Shown piece after piece: positions 34,170 through 42,841 of a DNA stretch of 64,000 bases. Within the stretch, counting starts at the first letter, position 1. Every line of letters starts with the position of its first letter. Source of the DNA: CAIOZA01 sp964464375 (GTDB taxonomy: Bacteria; Bacteroidota; Ignavibacteria; Kapaibacteriales; UBA2268). The stretch spans positions 1 to 64,000 of the forward strand of contig CAYXFU010000019.1 of NCBI GenBank assembly GCA_964464375.1, written 5' to 3'. The notes beneath the pieces were generated by a model. The model searched no databases. It was not told the origin of the DNA and worked only from the letters and a program-made list of their open reading frames with translations. The translations under genes and the position numbers were made by a program.

Positions 34170-34223
34170 AGAATTTTCTATTTTGAACAATTAGTGTTTG
34201 ATCATAATAGAACGATAATTCAA

Positions 34224-34415
34224 ATGCAGAAAAAAATAATTAGCTTTACTACGTTTATCATAACTATTAGCTATCTATCTGGTGGTTTTGTTAATTCAGG
34301 GCTAGTGGATGTTAAGGGCTGGAAAAATGTAACTATAGAACTTAGTTTATTAGCTGTTATTGAGCTAATTGCTATATGGGTGCTTAAGAAGAAATTTCAA
34401 GAAAAAACTGAATGA
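34224..34415 (+). CDS. Small two-helix membrane protein
   Basis: A 63-residue protein starting MQKKIISFTTFIITISYL, with two hydrophobic segments (about 6-22 and 37-55) and a basic C-terminus (LKKKFQEK). No family recognised. An in-frame GTG 30 nt upstream is possible, but the ATG gives a normal membrane-protein start. It is convergent with the ECF sigma operon and divergent from the CADD-like gene. Confidence 0.6.
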   Translation: MQKKIISFTTFIITISYLSGGFVNSGLVDVKGWKNVTIELSLLAVIELIAIWVLKKKFQEKTE

Positions 34416-34438
34416 GCAGAATAACATATTTACACCAA

Positions 34439-35167
34439 TTATTTCTTTTTCATTAACATGAAATCGCTCTCAATGAACTGAACATCCATTTTCTGCATGC
34501 CGATTCCTTTGAAATCTCCTCTTAGAATGATCGAATAGGCTTTACCTGGAACAAATTCCCTATTCCGCAAAGATAGCATTAAGCTATCCGTCGTTGCATC
34601 AAGTATGTCTATATTGTAATTACCACTATAAGTTGGTGTAAATGGTGATATAGTTCTAAATGGTTTGATTTGCCATTTAGGATCAGAACTTGTTATCCTG
34701 AACATGATGTATGGTGTTTCGTTCCCAAGATTAATACACCTAAAGTAGCAATTATTAGGCGTATAATTTTCTATAGAATCATTCAGAATTATTCCCTGCA
34801 TCCTGGAGTGATTTCCATAAGCAATAAATGTGTAAGGTAAACCTTTCTGGAGGTCGGTTAGTCCGTTGAATAATACTGAATCAGACTTGGTTGTAATATA
34901 AAAATTCTGAGTACCGGGTAACAAATCTTTATAACCAAATTGATCCTCACTATAATAAGAATTTAATATAAATCCTTCACTTCCTGTATTCATTTTTAGA
35001 TGATCAAATCCAGAGTTTGCATTTACAAATATTACATGTGCGAATTGAGAAGGTGTTTCTGACCTTGGGGTCTCAATATTAGTAACACATTCGCAAGAAA
35101 TGAGAATAACTGCACTAATCAGGTACAGAATTACTTTAAAAATTAATGTTTTGTTCAGATGTAGCAT
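34439..35167 (-). CDS. DUF4397-like lipoprotein in the ECF sigma operon
   Basis: A 242-residue lipoprotein with lipobox LISC near 22-25. The mature part begins with FAHVIFVNANSGFDHLKMNT and resembles DUF4397 domains, beta-rich extracytoplasmic modules common in Bacteroidota lipoproteins. It is the last of four genes with 4-6 bp gaps (TolB-like lipoprotein, ECF sigma, anti-sigma-like fusion, this gene), so it is probably an envelope component produced with that regulator. Confidence 0.78.
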   Translation of the reverse strand: MLHLNKTLIFKVILYLISAVILISCECVTNIETPRSETPSQFAHVIFVNANSGFDHLKMNTGSEGFILNSYYSEDQFGYKDLLPGTQNFYITTKSDSVLFNGLTDLQKGLPYTFIAYGNHSRMQGIILNDSIENYTPNNCYFRCINLGNETPYIMFRITSSDPKWQIKPFRTISPFTPTYSGNYNIDILDATTDSLMLSLRNREFVPGKAYSIILRGDFKGIGMQKMDVQFIESDFMLMKKK

Positions 35168-35171
35168 TTGA

Positions 35172-36458
35172 TCAATAGTTAATACTTACTCCATAAGTTA
35201 ATCCATATTTTCTGGAATCATACAAAATTCCCTGATAATTATAATAAAGAATTGATGCTTCTGCTCCGAGGTTGAACGTAACTCTTTTATCAGGTCTGTA
35301 CTGAAGACCAACCATAGCCCTTGCTAATGGTCCAACAGTAGTAGCACCACCAAATATCTGAGCATAAGGATAGAAAATTTTAGGAACAAAGAACTCACTT
35401 AATGATAGTTTATATGTAGCTCCATACCAGAAATATGTGGGATTTTGATCAACTTCTGTCTTGTCACCATAAAGTACTTTTGTGAATACCTGAGGATAAG
35501 CTTCTCTGCCGGCTTCCAAACCGAAAGCATGGAAATCGCTAACATTATAACTTGCTCCAAATCCAATGTTAGTAAACCATGCGTTTGAATTTGTAGGTAC
35601 TGTTACATTCGGATTTCCCTGGGAAGTGATCCCCCTCAACGACAAAATGAATTTAGTATTATAATCATTTCTTAAGGGGATATACGCAATAGTATTATTA
35701 TACTCAGAATTTGGCCCATTGAGACTGTTTTGATTGACATTGACTGAAGGTCTAAAGCCAATCAGATCTGAATTTCTGCGAACACTCAAATTATTAGCTA
35801 ATAAATTATCTCTCTGTTCGAAACTTAAGTTTGGTTGTGTGTTATTGTTCTGATTTTGATTATTAATAGCGAGATTCCTCATATTCTTGTTATAATCAGC
35901 TTCAAATTTAGAAATATAATTTTTGAGCGATTCATCTATGATCCTCTTCATTTCAGCCTGACTAATACCATTAGATGGCAAAGTAGTCCCTGTAGAGTAA
36001 AGTGGTCCTTCGAACGATTTAACAGCAGGAACATTTGAGTTACCATTGATGATAACCTTTTCTCCACCGAATTTATCGAATATGAAATATACAAGCAGAG
36101 CCGTTAACCCTGCAGATAGAACTGCACTCATCAGGTACGGTGAATATTTCCTGAGCATCATCATCAGGGCAGCACCCCAAGTTCCTGCATTCCTTACTAA
36201 GCCAGCCGCTAATCCTGGTTCTGGTCTGTAGTCGGTAGGAGGAATCTGAAAGCCTAACTGACCGAAAATAGCATTAGTCGTTGCTATCGGAGCATTAATT
36301 GTGCCGATATCATTCCTTACTATTGAATGAATTTTTAATTGAGAATTAAATTCATTTCTCATTTCGGTGTTGTTTGCTAATTCCCTGAATAGATTGTCCT
36401 GCTGGGTTTGTTCCAGCTCGCCATCCAGGTATTCGTGAATTAATCTTGTGTTTTCCAT
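35172..36458 (-). CDS. Anti-sigma-like membrane protein with a beta-barrel-like C-terminus
   Basis: A 428-residue protein encoded 6 bp after an ECF sigma factor. The N-terminus (MENTRLIHEYLDGELEQTQQ) looks like the cytoplasmic helical domain of anti-sigma factors, with the HEYLDGEL-type motif but without the HxxxCxxC zinc site. A single membrane helix lies near 108-128. A Gln/Asn-rich linker (about 190-225) leads to a C-terminal domain of alternating beta segments (from about 255: TKFILSLRGITSQ, AWFTNIGFGASYN, GLTYGVSINY at the end) that resembles an outer-membrane beta-barrel. One chain spanning cytoplasm, inner membrane and perhaps outer membrane would be unusual. Confidence 0.75.
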   Translation of the reverse strand: MENTRLIHEYLDGELEQTQQDNLFRELANNTEMRNEFNSQLKIHSIVRNDIGTINAPIATTNAIFGQLGFQIPPTDYRPEPGLAAGLVRNAGTWGAALMMMLRKYSPYLMSAVLSAGLTALLVYFIFDKFGGEKVIINGNSNVPAVKSFEGPLYSTGTTLPSNGISQAEMKRIIDESLKNYISKFEADYNKNMRNLAINNQNQNNNTQPNLSFEQRDNLLANNLSVRRNSDLIGFRPSVNVNQNSLNGPNSEYNNTIAYIPLRNDYNTKFILSLRGITSQGNPNVTVPTNSNAWFTNIGFGASYNVSDFHAFGLEAGREAYPQVFTKVLYGDKTEVDQNPTYFWYGATYKLSLSEFFVPKIFYPYAQIFGGATTVGPLARAMVGLQYRPDKRVTFNLGAEASILYYNYQGILYDSRKYGLTYGVSINY

Positions 36459-36464
36459 TTTACA

Positions 36465-37031
36465 TCATCTATTGAATTGTTTTATTTCATTTAAATAAGG
36501 AGCCAGAATTTCTTTTATCTTTTCTTTGGCTCTCCAAGCTCTATTTTTGGCAGCAAGCAGAGTGTCACCAGTTATTTCAGCTATTTCTGCATAAGACAAA
36601 CCATGATACATTCGAAGAATAAATACTTCACGTGTATCGAAATCAAGTAGCTCCATAGCTCTGGCAATCAATTGCAGTATTTCCTTTTGATCGTATCCTC
36701 TGTCATTCGATTGCAATTTATAATCTTCAATTTGTTCTGTTAATCTAATTGTCCGCTTATAATTCATACAAGCATTTCTGGCAATTCTGAAAAGAAACGC
36801 CGCTAAATTCTCAGTATATTTTAAATCAATGGAAATAGTGAAAAATCTAAGAAATGCTTCCTGAAACACGTCCTGAGCATCCTCCTCTGTTCCCATTATC
36901 CTTAGGCAGTAAGAATATATCCTGTTGGAATGTCTTGTGTATATTTCAGCAAAAGCTAATTCAGCCTGCTTCTTGTCTTTGAGAGCGGCAACTAAATCAG
37001 CATCTTTATATTTACTGTAATTATACATCAT
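36465..37031 (-). CDS. ECF-type RNA polymerase sigma factor
   Basis: A 188-residue sigma-70 family factor of the extracytoplasmic-function class. Region 2 (about 25-95) includes EEDAQDVFQEAFLRFF and the FLFRIARNACMNYKR promoter-melting segment. Region 4 (about 125-178) has DTREVFILRMYHGLSYAEIA followed by the recognition helix. Two ATGs (37031 and 37028) are equivalent candidates. The following gene looks like its membrane anti-sigma factor, so release is probably signal-dependent. Its regulon cannot be read here. Confidence 0.92.
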   Translation of the reverse strand: MMYNYSKYKDADLVAALKDKKQAELAFAEIYTRHSNRIYSYCLRIMGTEEDAQDVFQEAFLRFFTISIDLKYTENLAAFLFRIARNACMNYKRTIRLTEQIEDYKLQSNDRGYDQKEILQLIARAMELLDFDTREVFILRMYHGLSYAEIAEITGDTLLAAKNRAWRAKEKIKEILAPYLNEIKQFNR

Positions 37032-37035
37032 AATA

Positions 37036-38124
37036 TTAATTTTTCCAATATCCTTTTAAAACATTATTGCTCAATACTTGTATCACCGGTGATCCTGATA
37101 TGAATTCGAGCTTTTCAAGCGAAGCATGAATAACATCAGGATCATCTTTAAAATTTTTAACATAAAGCAATGATTTTCCATCCTTCGACCATTGCGGATA
37201 TAAGTTAAATGTTAGTTTACTGCTATTTGTAATGTTGGAATACTTCTTTCCTGTATCAGCCAGACTTCTTATCCAGATATTGCCATCTCTACCTGCGAAA
37301 GCTACTTGGTTTAGATCGGGTGAAATCGATGGTTGATATGCTCCAACACTTGTAATTTCATAACCCTTATCTGAATCTGAATTATAATCTCCGACGAAAA
37401 GCACATCAGAGATGTCAGAATCTGAAACAATGTAGCATATCTTTGTTCCATCTGCTGACCAACCTATTGTTGCTTCACCGCGGTACTCTCTCAATCCGTA
37501 TGATTGTATTTTTCTGATTATTACAGTTGGAATTGGTGTACTAATGTCCATTACAGTAATCGTAACCAAATTGCTGAAATAGCGTCCGTCATAGAAAGCA
37601 ATTTTATTCCCATCAGGTGAAAATGATGGTAAGGAATTAGCACAAAAGTTTCCGCTCAAATTTGTTATTTCATTATTTTCTGAAATTAGCCACAGTCCCC
37701 ATTCCGTATCATTCACAACTATGAATTTCCCATTTGGAGATATCATCGGATATAATTTATCACTTGCAAAATTCCTGTCGGCAACCAATATTGGATTTGA
37801 ACCATCTATCTCAGATTTTATTATCTCCTGGCTTCCATCATCATTCAATCGCATGAAAACCAATTTCTTATCTTTAGATGGTGATGAATATATGCGGGCT
37901 TTCTTATAAACTTCCCTCATGTTCTTTCCATCAGTGGATATTCTGTATATAGAAGGTATCATTGAATTGATGGATTGAGCATTAACCGGAAATACTGTAA
38001 AATAAATATCCCCTTCTTCACGAATTGGGTTGCTTGTATTCGTTGGACAATAATCGCAGGAACTCAAAAAAGTTGCTCCGATTATCCCCAAAATGATAGT
38101 TAATATTTTTAATCTTTTTTCCAC
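37036..38124 (-). CDS. TolB-like/PD40 beta-propeller lipoprotein
   Basis: A 362-residue lipoprotein with lipobox LSSC near 20-23. The mature region carries repeated PD40-type blades (SPNGKFIVVNDTEWGLWLI, SPDGNKIAFYDGRYF, SPDLNQVAFAGRDGNIWI, SKDGKSLLYVKNF), as in TolB C-terminal propellers. It is probably a periplasmic or outer-membrane-associated protein-binding module. It is the first gene of the ECF operon (4 bp before the sigma gene), so it may sense or transmit an envelope state. Confidence 0.83.
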   Translation of the reverse strand: MEKRLKILTIILGIIGATFLSSCDYCPTNTSNPIREEGDIYFTVFPVNAQSINSMIPSIYRISTDGKNMREVYKKARIYSSPSKDKKLVFMRLNDDGSQEIIKSEIDGSNPILVADRNFASDKLYPMISPNGKFIVVNDTEWGLWLISENNEITNLSGNFCANSLPSFSPDGNKIAFYDGRYFSNLVTITVMDISTPIPTVIIRKIQSYGLREYRGEATIGWSADGTKICYIVSDSDISDVLFVGDYNSDSDKGYEITSVGAYQPSISPDLNQVAFAGRDGNIWIRSLADTGKKYSNITNSSKLTFNLYPQWSKDGKSLLYVKNFKDDPDVIHASLEKLEFISGSPVIQVLSNNVLKGYWKN

Positions 38125-38239
38125 AATTTCAAAATAAGTTTTTTAAAAATTGTCACATCCTATATTATAATGACACATAAAAACGGAAAACGTCTCACGC
38201 AATTTTAAACTTTTTTATAAGACATTATATATCAATTAG

Positions 38240-39463
38240 TTACAAGAGGAGAAAATTTGAGTCACCATAGCTCAAAAATCGATATTTCTCCTTAAGCGCT
38301 TCATCGTAAATTTTTTTCCATTGATTTTTGCCTATAAAAGCGGCAACTAAAAGTATCAAAGTGCTCTTCGGCAAATGAAAATTTGTTATTAATCCGTTCA
38401 CTAATTTGAACTGATATCCCGGCACAATCAATATTCTTGTTCTCCCCGATATTCGCTCAATTTTCATACCAATCATATATTCTTTTATTTTTTCCATCAC
38501 AACTAGGGGAGTGAGTTCATCATGATCCTGATATGGCTCCCACTGTTCAACATCGATATTTAATTTAGAATCAACATTTCTGAGCATCTTTAATCCATAC
38601 CAATATAATGATTCAATTGTTCTGAGGCTTGTTGTACCAACACAAATTAACTTATTACCGGATTTTAATACCTCAATGATTGATTGGATTGTATCAAGTG
38701 AAACATATATCTGTTCAGAGTGCATCTTGTGTTCGGTGATATCATTGCTTTCAACGGGCAGGAAAGTTCCTGGACCTACGTGGAGCGTAAGTTCTGATTC
38801 TTTGACCCCATTTTCAGCTAATTTCTTAAGAATCTCATGAGTAAAGTGCAAACCGGCTGTAGGTGCTGCAATTGATCCATCGTCTTTTGCAAAAACTGTT
38901 TGATATCTGATTTTATCTTCATCTCCTGCATAGCGGTCTATATATGGAGGAAGTGGCATTCTGCCGGCGATTTCGATTATTTCGGAAAATGTTCTGTCAT
39001 CATCCCAACTAAGCCCAATTTTTCCGGTATTTATTTCTCTGGAAATTACTTCAGCTTTGAGTGATAGATTTGGTAAATCGCACGTTAGAACCAGTCCTTC
39101 ATTAACTTTTCTGCCTCCGATTATACATTCCCAAATGCAGCTTTTCCTGCTTGCAAGAGTTATCACAGGATCATTTGATGGGAAAATAGGCTCAACGAGC
39201 AATAATTCTACTAATCCTCCCGAAGGTTTTTTAAAAAACAATCTTGCCTGAATAACTTTTGTTTTATTGAGTATCAGTAGTGAGTTAGGTGGAATGAGAT
39301 CAATAATATCTTCAAATTTTTTATGATGAATTTTATCTTCATTTCCATTGTAATATAATAATCTGCTGTCTGTTCTCTTTTCTGTTGGAAAAAATGCAAT
39401 TCGTTCTTTATCCAGATTATAATCGAAGTCCGCTAATGAAATTTGATGTAACATTTTATTCAT
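38240..39463 (-). CDS. queA: S-adenosylmethionine:tRNA ribosyltransferase-isomerase (QueA), long form
   Basis: QueA transfers and rearranges the ribosyl part of SAM onto preQ1-modified tRNA in queuosine synthesis. The 407-residue protein has the family motifs FDYNLDKERIAFFPTEKRTDSRLL, LILNKTKVIQARLF, AAPTAGLHFT, LHVGPGTFLPV and VGTTSLRTIE. It is longer than the roughly 350-residue E. coli enzyme, as is usual in Bacteroidota. The first ATG and a second at codon 4 are both possible. Divergent from pgsA, with possible overlapping promoters in the 54-bp gap (minus-strand TAATTTTG at 39506-39513). Confidence 0.94.
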   Translation of the reverse strand: MNKMLHQISLADFDYNLDKERIAFFPTEKRTDSRLLYYNGNEDKIHHKKFEDIIDLIPPNSLLILNKTKVIQARLFFKKPSGGLVELLLVEPIFPSNDPVITLASRKSCIWECIIGGRKVNEGLVLTCDLPNLSLKAEVISREINTGKIGLSWDDDRTFSEIIEIAGRMPLPPYIDRYAGDEDKIRYQTVFAKDDGSIAAPTAGLHFTHEILKKLAENGVKESELTLHVGPGTFLPVESNDITEHKMHSEQIYVSLDTIQSIIEVLKSGNKLICVGTTSLRTIESLYWYGLKMLRNVDSKLNIDVEQWEPYQDHDELTPLVVMEKIKEYMIGMKIERISGRTRILIVPGYQFKLVNGLITNFHLPKSTLILLVAAFIGKNQWKKIYDEALKEKYRFLSYGDSNFLLL

Positions 39464-39517
39464 TTTAAAAATTTAGTTATTTTTGATTTTACTAACATTC
39501 ACCAACAAAATTAAGCA

Positions 39518-40045
39518 ATGTGGAATATATCTAATCAACTAAGTTTACTACGACTTTTTCTTACTATTCCGTGTGCGTTAGCTGTGTGGTATGATTTACG
39601 GATATTTACTCTAATCATTGCATTCATAGCAATTGTTTCCGATTATCTCGATGGCTATTTTGCCAGGAAACTAAATCAGGTTACTGACCTCGGAAAAATT
39701 CTCGATCCTCTCGCTGATAAAGTTCTGGTGCTAACAATAATAATTGTGATGTTTCTAAAAAATGATATACCTCTGTGGTTGGCATCAATAATTATTATCA
39801 GGGATATTGCAATCTTTGTCGGTGGTATGGTGATTAAAAAGATGAAAGGTATTGTGCTTGTATCCAATTTTTGGGGAAAATGGGCAGTCAGTGCTATTGC
39901 TCTTTATCTCGTTTTGAAAATAATTCATGTTACATATCCTGAAATTATTCTTGTTATGATTGTTACTGCACTTCTTGTGATTTCATTTGGAACTTATATT
40001 TATAGAGCATATAAAATAATCTTTTTAAAAGAATCTACATTCTAA
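39518..40045 (+). CDS. pgsA: CDP-alcohol phosphatidyltransferase (PgsA-like)
   Basis: A 175-residue integral membrane enzyme, most likely phosphatidylglycerophosphate synthase. The CDP-alcohol phosphotransferase signature is complete: Asp42-x2-Asp45-Gly-x2-Ala-Arg-x8-Gly59-x3-Asp63-x3-Asp67. About five to six membrane helices surround it. A TATTTTTG box lies at 39478-39485. Other CDP-alcohol transferases share the signature, so the substrate glycerol-3-phosphate is inferred from size and typical bacterial content. Confidence 0.88.
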   Translation: MWNISNQLSLLRLFLTIPCALAVWYDLRIFTLIIAFIAIVSDYLDGYFARKLNQVTDLGKILDPLADKVLVLTIIIVMFLKNDIPLWLASIIIIRDIAIFVGGMVIKKMKGIVLVSNFWGKWAVSAIALYLVLKIIHVTYPEIILVMIVTALLVISFGTYIYRAYKIIFLKESTF

Positions 40046-40210
40046 TTTTGACTTTTATTTGTCAATACAGCTATATTTTTTTACTTCTTTTAACCTCTTT
40101 ATTCACTGAGACATTTAACTTCATGAATTATAGGTATTGAAAATTTCAAATTATTTCAAATTATTTTCAATATATTAATAATTTTATAACTTAATTGAAT
40201 ATTTTATTCG

Positions 40211-40218
40211 TATATTTG
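40211..40218 (+). promoter_or_regulatory. Possible -7 box (TATATTTG) of the RRM gene
   Basis: Matches TAnnTTTG; no well-spaced TTG upstream. It is 60 bp before the ATG and directly before the leader hairpin. Confidence 0.4.
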
Positions 40219-40230
40219 TACTTTAATATA

Positions 40231-40262
40231 ATCAGGTAAATACCTGATTCTTTTTCTTTTTT
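40231..40262 (+). terminator. Terminator-like hairpin in the leader of the RRM gene
   Basis: Perfect 8-bp stem ATCAGGTA with TACCTGAT, 2-3-nt loop, then a pyrimidine tract with many T. It ends 17 bp before the start codon. Confidence 0.6.
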
Positions 40263-40278
40263 CTATTTTAGGACTATT

Positions 40279-40521
40279 ATGAAACTTTATGTAGGGAACA
40301 TCCCCAACAGCATGACTGAAGATCAGTTGACTTCAGAATTCAAAGCATATGGAGAAATCCAGTCATTGAAAATTATTACTGACAGAGAAACCGGTAGATC
40401 ACGTGGTTTTGGTTTTATTGAAATGGCTGACGGTGATGCTCAAAAAGCTATCGATGGATTGAACAATGCAGATATGCAGGGCAGACAGATATCGGTTAGC
40501 GTAGCTCAAGAAAGAAGATAA
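40279..40521 (+). CDS. Small single-RRM RNA-binding protein
   Basis: An 80-residue protein that is almost entirely one RNA-recognition motif: RNP2 is KLYVGNI (2-8) and RNP1 is RGFGFIEM (42-49), both with the RNA-stacking aromatic residues. Similar small RRM proteins occur in Bacteroidota and cyanobacteria (Rbp family) and are often cold- or stress-related. A promoter-like box and a terminator-like hairpin precede it, which suggests post-initiation control or autoregulation. A short palindrome AGATCTTTAGATCT (40532-40545) just after the stop may act as a weak terminator. Confidence 0.93.
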   Translation: MKLYVGNIPNSMTEDQLTSEFKAYGEIQSLKIITDRETGRSRGFGFIEMADGDAQKAIDGLNNADMQGRQISVSVAQERR

Positions 40522-40699
40522 TTAAATAATAAGATCTTTAGATCTGCTGATTTTTATAAGACTTGTAATGATTTTTTCTCAATAATTACTGAATTTCAAT
40601 TCTGGTAATTAATATGTTCTAAGAATTTATTTATTTTCTTTTACAAAAAGCATTTCTCAAAAAGATATTTAATTTTATAGATTTTTTGCATACTCTCAA

Positions 40700-40739
40700 A
40701 AATACCGCCTATGATTAGTTTCTAATTCAGGCGGTATTT
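40700..40739. terminator. Terminator between the convergent RRM and M64 peptidase genes
   Basis: An 11-bp stem AAATACCGCCT with AGGCGGTATTT around an 18-nt loop; the T-run on the minus-strand side suits the peptidase gene. The remaining spacer 40546-40699 and 40740-40811 shows nothing else. Confidence 0.65.
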
Positions 40740-40811
40740 CTATTAGAAAAAAGAAGAATTTGGCAAAGTGGTTAACTTTGTCAATTGTAACTATTCTTAC
40801 CTTCTTATAAT

Positions 40812-42266
40812 TTATTTGATCTTTACCAGCTCTTTAATCATGAATTTATCATCATTCTTGATTATCAAATAATAGCTTCCTTCTGAAATACTATTTTTGT
40901 CTAGATTAATTTTGATGTTATAAATATCCTCCAATTTTCCACTTCTGTAAACAACATTCCCATTAATATCAGAAAGCTCAACATTAAACTTTTTAAAATC
41001 TGAACCTGTCAGAGAAATATTAATTTCTGTACTGAATGGATTCGGATAAACATTTAGGTTCATTGAAATATCCGAACTGCTTAGTCCAATGCCGGTAGAA
41101 GATTTATCGATATTCCATTGAACAATCTTTTTATGAATACTTTTTGTTAAATGATTCATTTCTCTACTGAGTTGAGTAGTGTCATTGACTGTTGCTGTAA
41201 TTTTGGTTAATCCATCCTTTAGATTTTTTGTATCAATTGTCAAGCTGTCAATATTAGATTTAAATACTGAATCAATTGTCCATGTTATTTCTAAAGTATT
41301 TGGAATAGGATTAACGCAATTAAGCTTAAAACCAAGTAAAGTATCTGAAACAGAAATACTTAAATTCTGAGGAGAATAAGAATCAATTGGGCTTACAAGT
41401 GCATGAATTCTCTCAACGATCGTCTCATTACATACCACACAGTAAGGCACACCCAAACTTCTCATTTTGCATGAGTATTGAGGTCTGCTCCAGCCGGTGT
41501 CACAGTAGAAAGCACCGATGAATAAACCTGTAATAGACTGATACTGGGAATTTGCAGGAGTTGGAATTGGAGTGGATTTATCGATCCAGTTGTTCCATGG
41601 GATCAAGTCGTAAGTTTTTGCTTGGGTAATGTTTGGTCCTATCAGTGATTTATATGTACAATTACCACCATATTCATCTGAAACCTTTGCAAATGAATGT
41701 GCAAATTCATGAAGAATTATCTCTGATGCTGATGACACAGTTGATGAAGTCGGAAACATACCACCGGTGCCACCATAATAAGGCGAGTTAACTAAAATAA
41801 AAGCCTGATCATAATCGGGAAAATTTCTTTTCAATACATTAAATATTGAATCGGATCTGAGAGCAACTATAGCCCTGTGAACGCCATTCACATCAAAAGC
41901 TGACCCGAAGTAGTTGTTCACCTTTAGCTTTGGATGAGAAGCAGAATCCGGGCAATCGGGGGCAGTTCTTGGATGGCTTGCACCTGATTCTTTCGATGGT
42001 ACCCTAATTGCAAATATGTTGAAGTAATTTTTATAATTTGAAAATGGTATAACCTTAAAAAAGCTATCCATTGAATTTTTAACATCTGTTATGAATTTAT
42101 TTAATTCAAACTGTTGATAACCATCACTCAGGAAAACAAAATTTATTCTGTTTGCTTGAGATCCTGATATTGAGATTGTGTCTATTTGAAATTCACTGCT
42201 TATTAACTCTCTGCTTGAAAAAATGAAAAGAAATATTATCATAAAAAGGTAAATATTATTTTTCAT
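40812..42266 (-). CDS. Secreted M64-family zinc metallopeptidase with T9SS sorting domain
   Basis: A 484-residue exported peptidase. A signal peptide (1-24) precedes an M64 (IgA peptidase-like) catalytic domain with HEFAH (His186, Glu187, His190) and the downstream DEYGG (197-201) that completes the metal site. Several cysteines (Cys-x2-Cys in YCVVCNE) may form disulfides. The C-terminus begins NLNVYPNPFSTEINIS and is a type A T9SS sorting domain, so the enzyme should be anchored or released at the surface. It overlaps the upstream lipoprotein gene by 11 bp, implying coupling. Confidence 0.88.
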   Translation of the reverse strand: MKNNIYLFMIIFLFIFSSRELISSEFQIDTISISGSQANRINFVFLSDGYQQFELNKFITDVKNSMDSFFKVIPFSNYKNYFNIFAIRVPSKESGASHPRTAPDCPDSASHPKLKVNNYFGSAFDVNGVHRAIVALRSDSIFNVLKRNFPDYDQAFILVNSPYYGGTGGMFPTSSTVSSASEIILHEFAHSFAKVSDEYGGNCTYKSLIGPNITQAKTYDLIPWNNWIDKSTPIPTPANSQYQSITGLFIGAFYCDTGWSRPQYSCKMRSLGVPYCVVCNETIVERIHALVSPIDSYSPQNLSISVSDTLLGFKLNCVNPIPNTLEITWTIDSVFKSNIDSLTIDTKNLKDGLTKITATVNDTTQLSREMNHLTKSIHKKIVQWNIDKSSTGIGLSSSDISMNLNVYPNPFSTEINISLTGSDFKKFNVELSDINGNVVYRSGKLEDIYNIKINLDKNSISEGSYYLIIKNDDKFMIKELVKIK

Positions 42267-42786
42267 CTTTTTCTCCGCACTTAAGCATTTTAAAGAAAAT
42301 AGTATTAGTATTTAAATTAGCATCAAGCAGATCAATCATCAAATATTTGTAAGCAATATTATATTGCAGTCTCAATTGAAAGTCAATTTCTTTATGGTAT
42401 ATCATTTTTCTTTCAAGCTCGTTTTTTGAATTCACAAATTCCATGTTTTCATCCAAAGGATTTTCAAGAATTATTCTTTTGACCACTCCATATTTATTAT
42501 CGACGAGTTTAAAAATAAGATAACCGGGAGCAGCTATTGTATCGCGATTGTGATCATCCTTCAATTTTCCTGCTGTTAATTCACAATTGTCCTGATTGAT
42601 TGAAATAGTATCACCATTCTTCTGAAATTTAAAATGAATGAAAGCTATCACTTCATCTTGTTTATTGAATTGATTTTGATTGTCAGAATCACCAATTGTA
42701 CTGCAGGCTGTTCCCAGAAGTGAGATGATAATAATGGATGATATGATTGATAATTTTTTCAAAATAATTCTATCAATTAGTGTCAC
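42256..42786 (-). CDS. Lipoprotein encoded with the M64 peptidase
   Basis: A 176-residue lipoprotein with lipobox LGTAC near 24-28. The mature domain is unrecognised and fairly hydrophilic, with mixed beta-type segments (YLIFKLVDNKYGVVKRIIL). Overlap with the peptidase gene suggests they act together, for example as an inhibitor, anchor or substrate-binding partner; this is inference from gene order. Confidence 0.7.
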   Translation of the reverse strand: MTLIDRIILKKLSIISSIIIISLLGTACSTIGDSDNQNQFNKQDEVIAFIHFKFQKNGDTISINQDNCELTAGKLKDDHNRDTIAAPGYLIFKLVDNKYGVVKRIILENPLDENMEFVNSKNELERKMIYHKEIDFQLRLQYNIAYKYLMIDLLDANLNTNTIFFKMLKCGEKDEK

Positions 42787-42804
42787 TCTTGTAAGTTAAA
42801 TAGA

Positions 42805-42830
42805 AAAGCCGCCCCGTCAGGAGCGGCTTT
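42805..42830 (-). terminator. Rho-independent terminator of icd
   Basis: Stem AAAGCCGC with GCGGCTTT plus two further pairs after one mismatch, 4-nt loop; the minus-strand side runs into TTTTC. Confidence 0.75.
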
Positions 42831-42841
42831 GATACTAGAAA

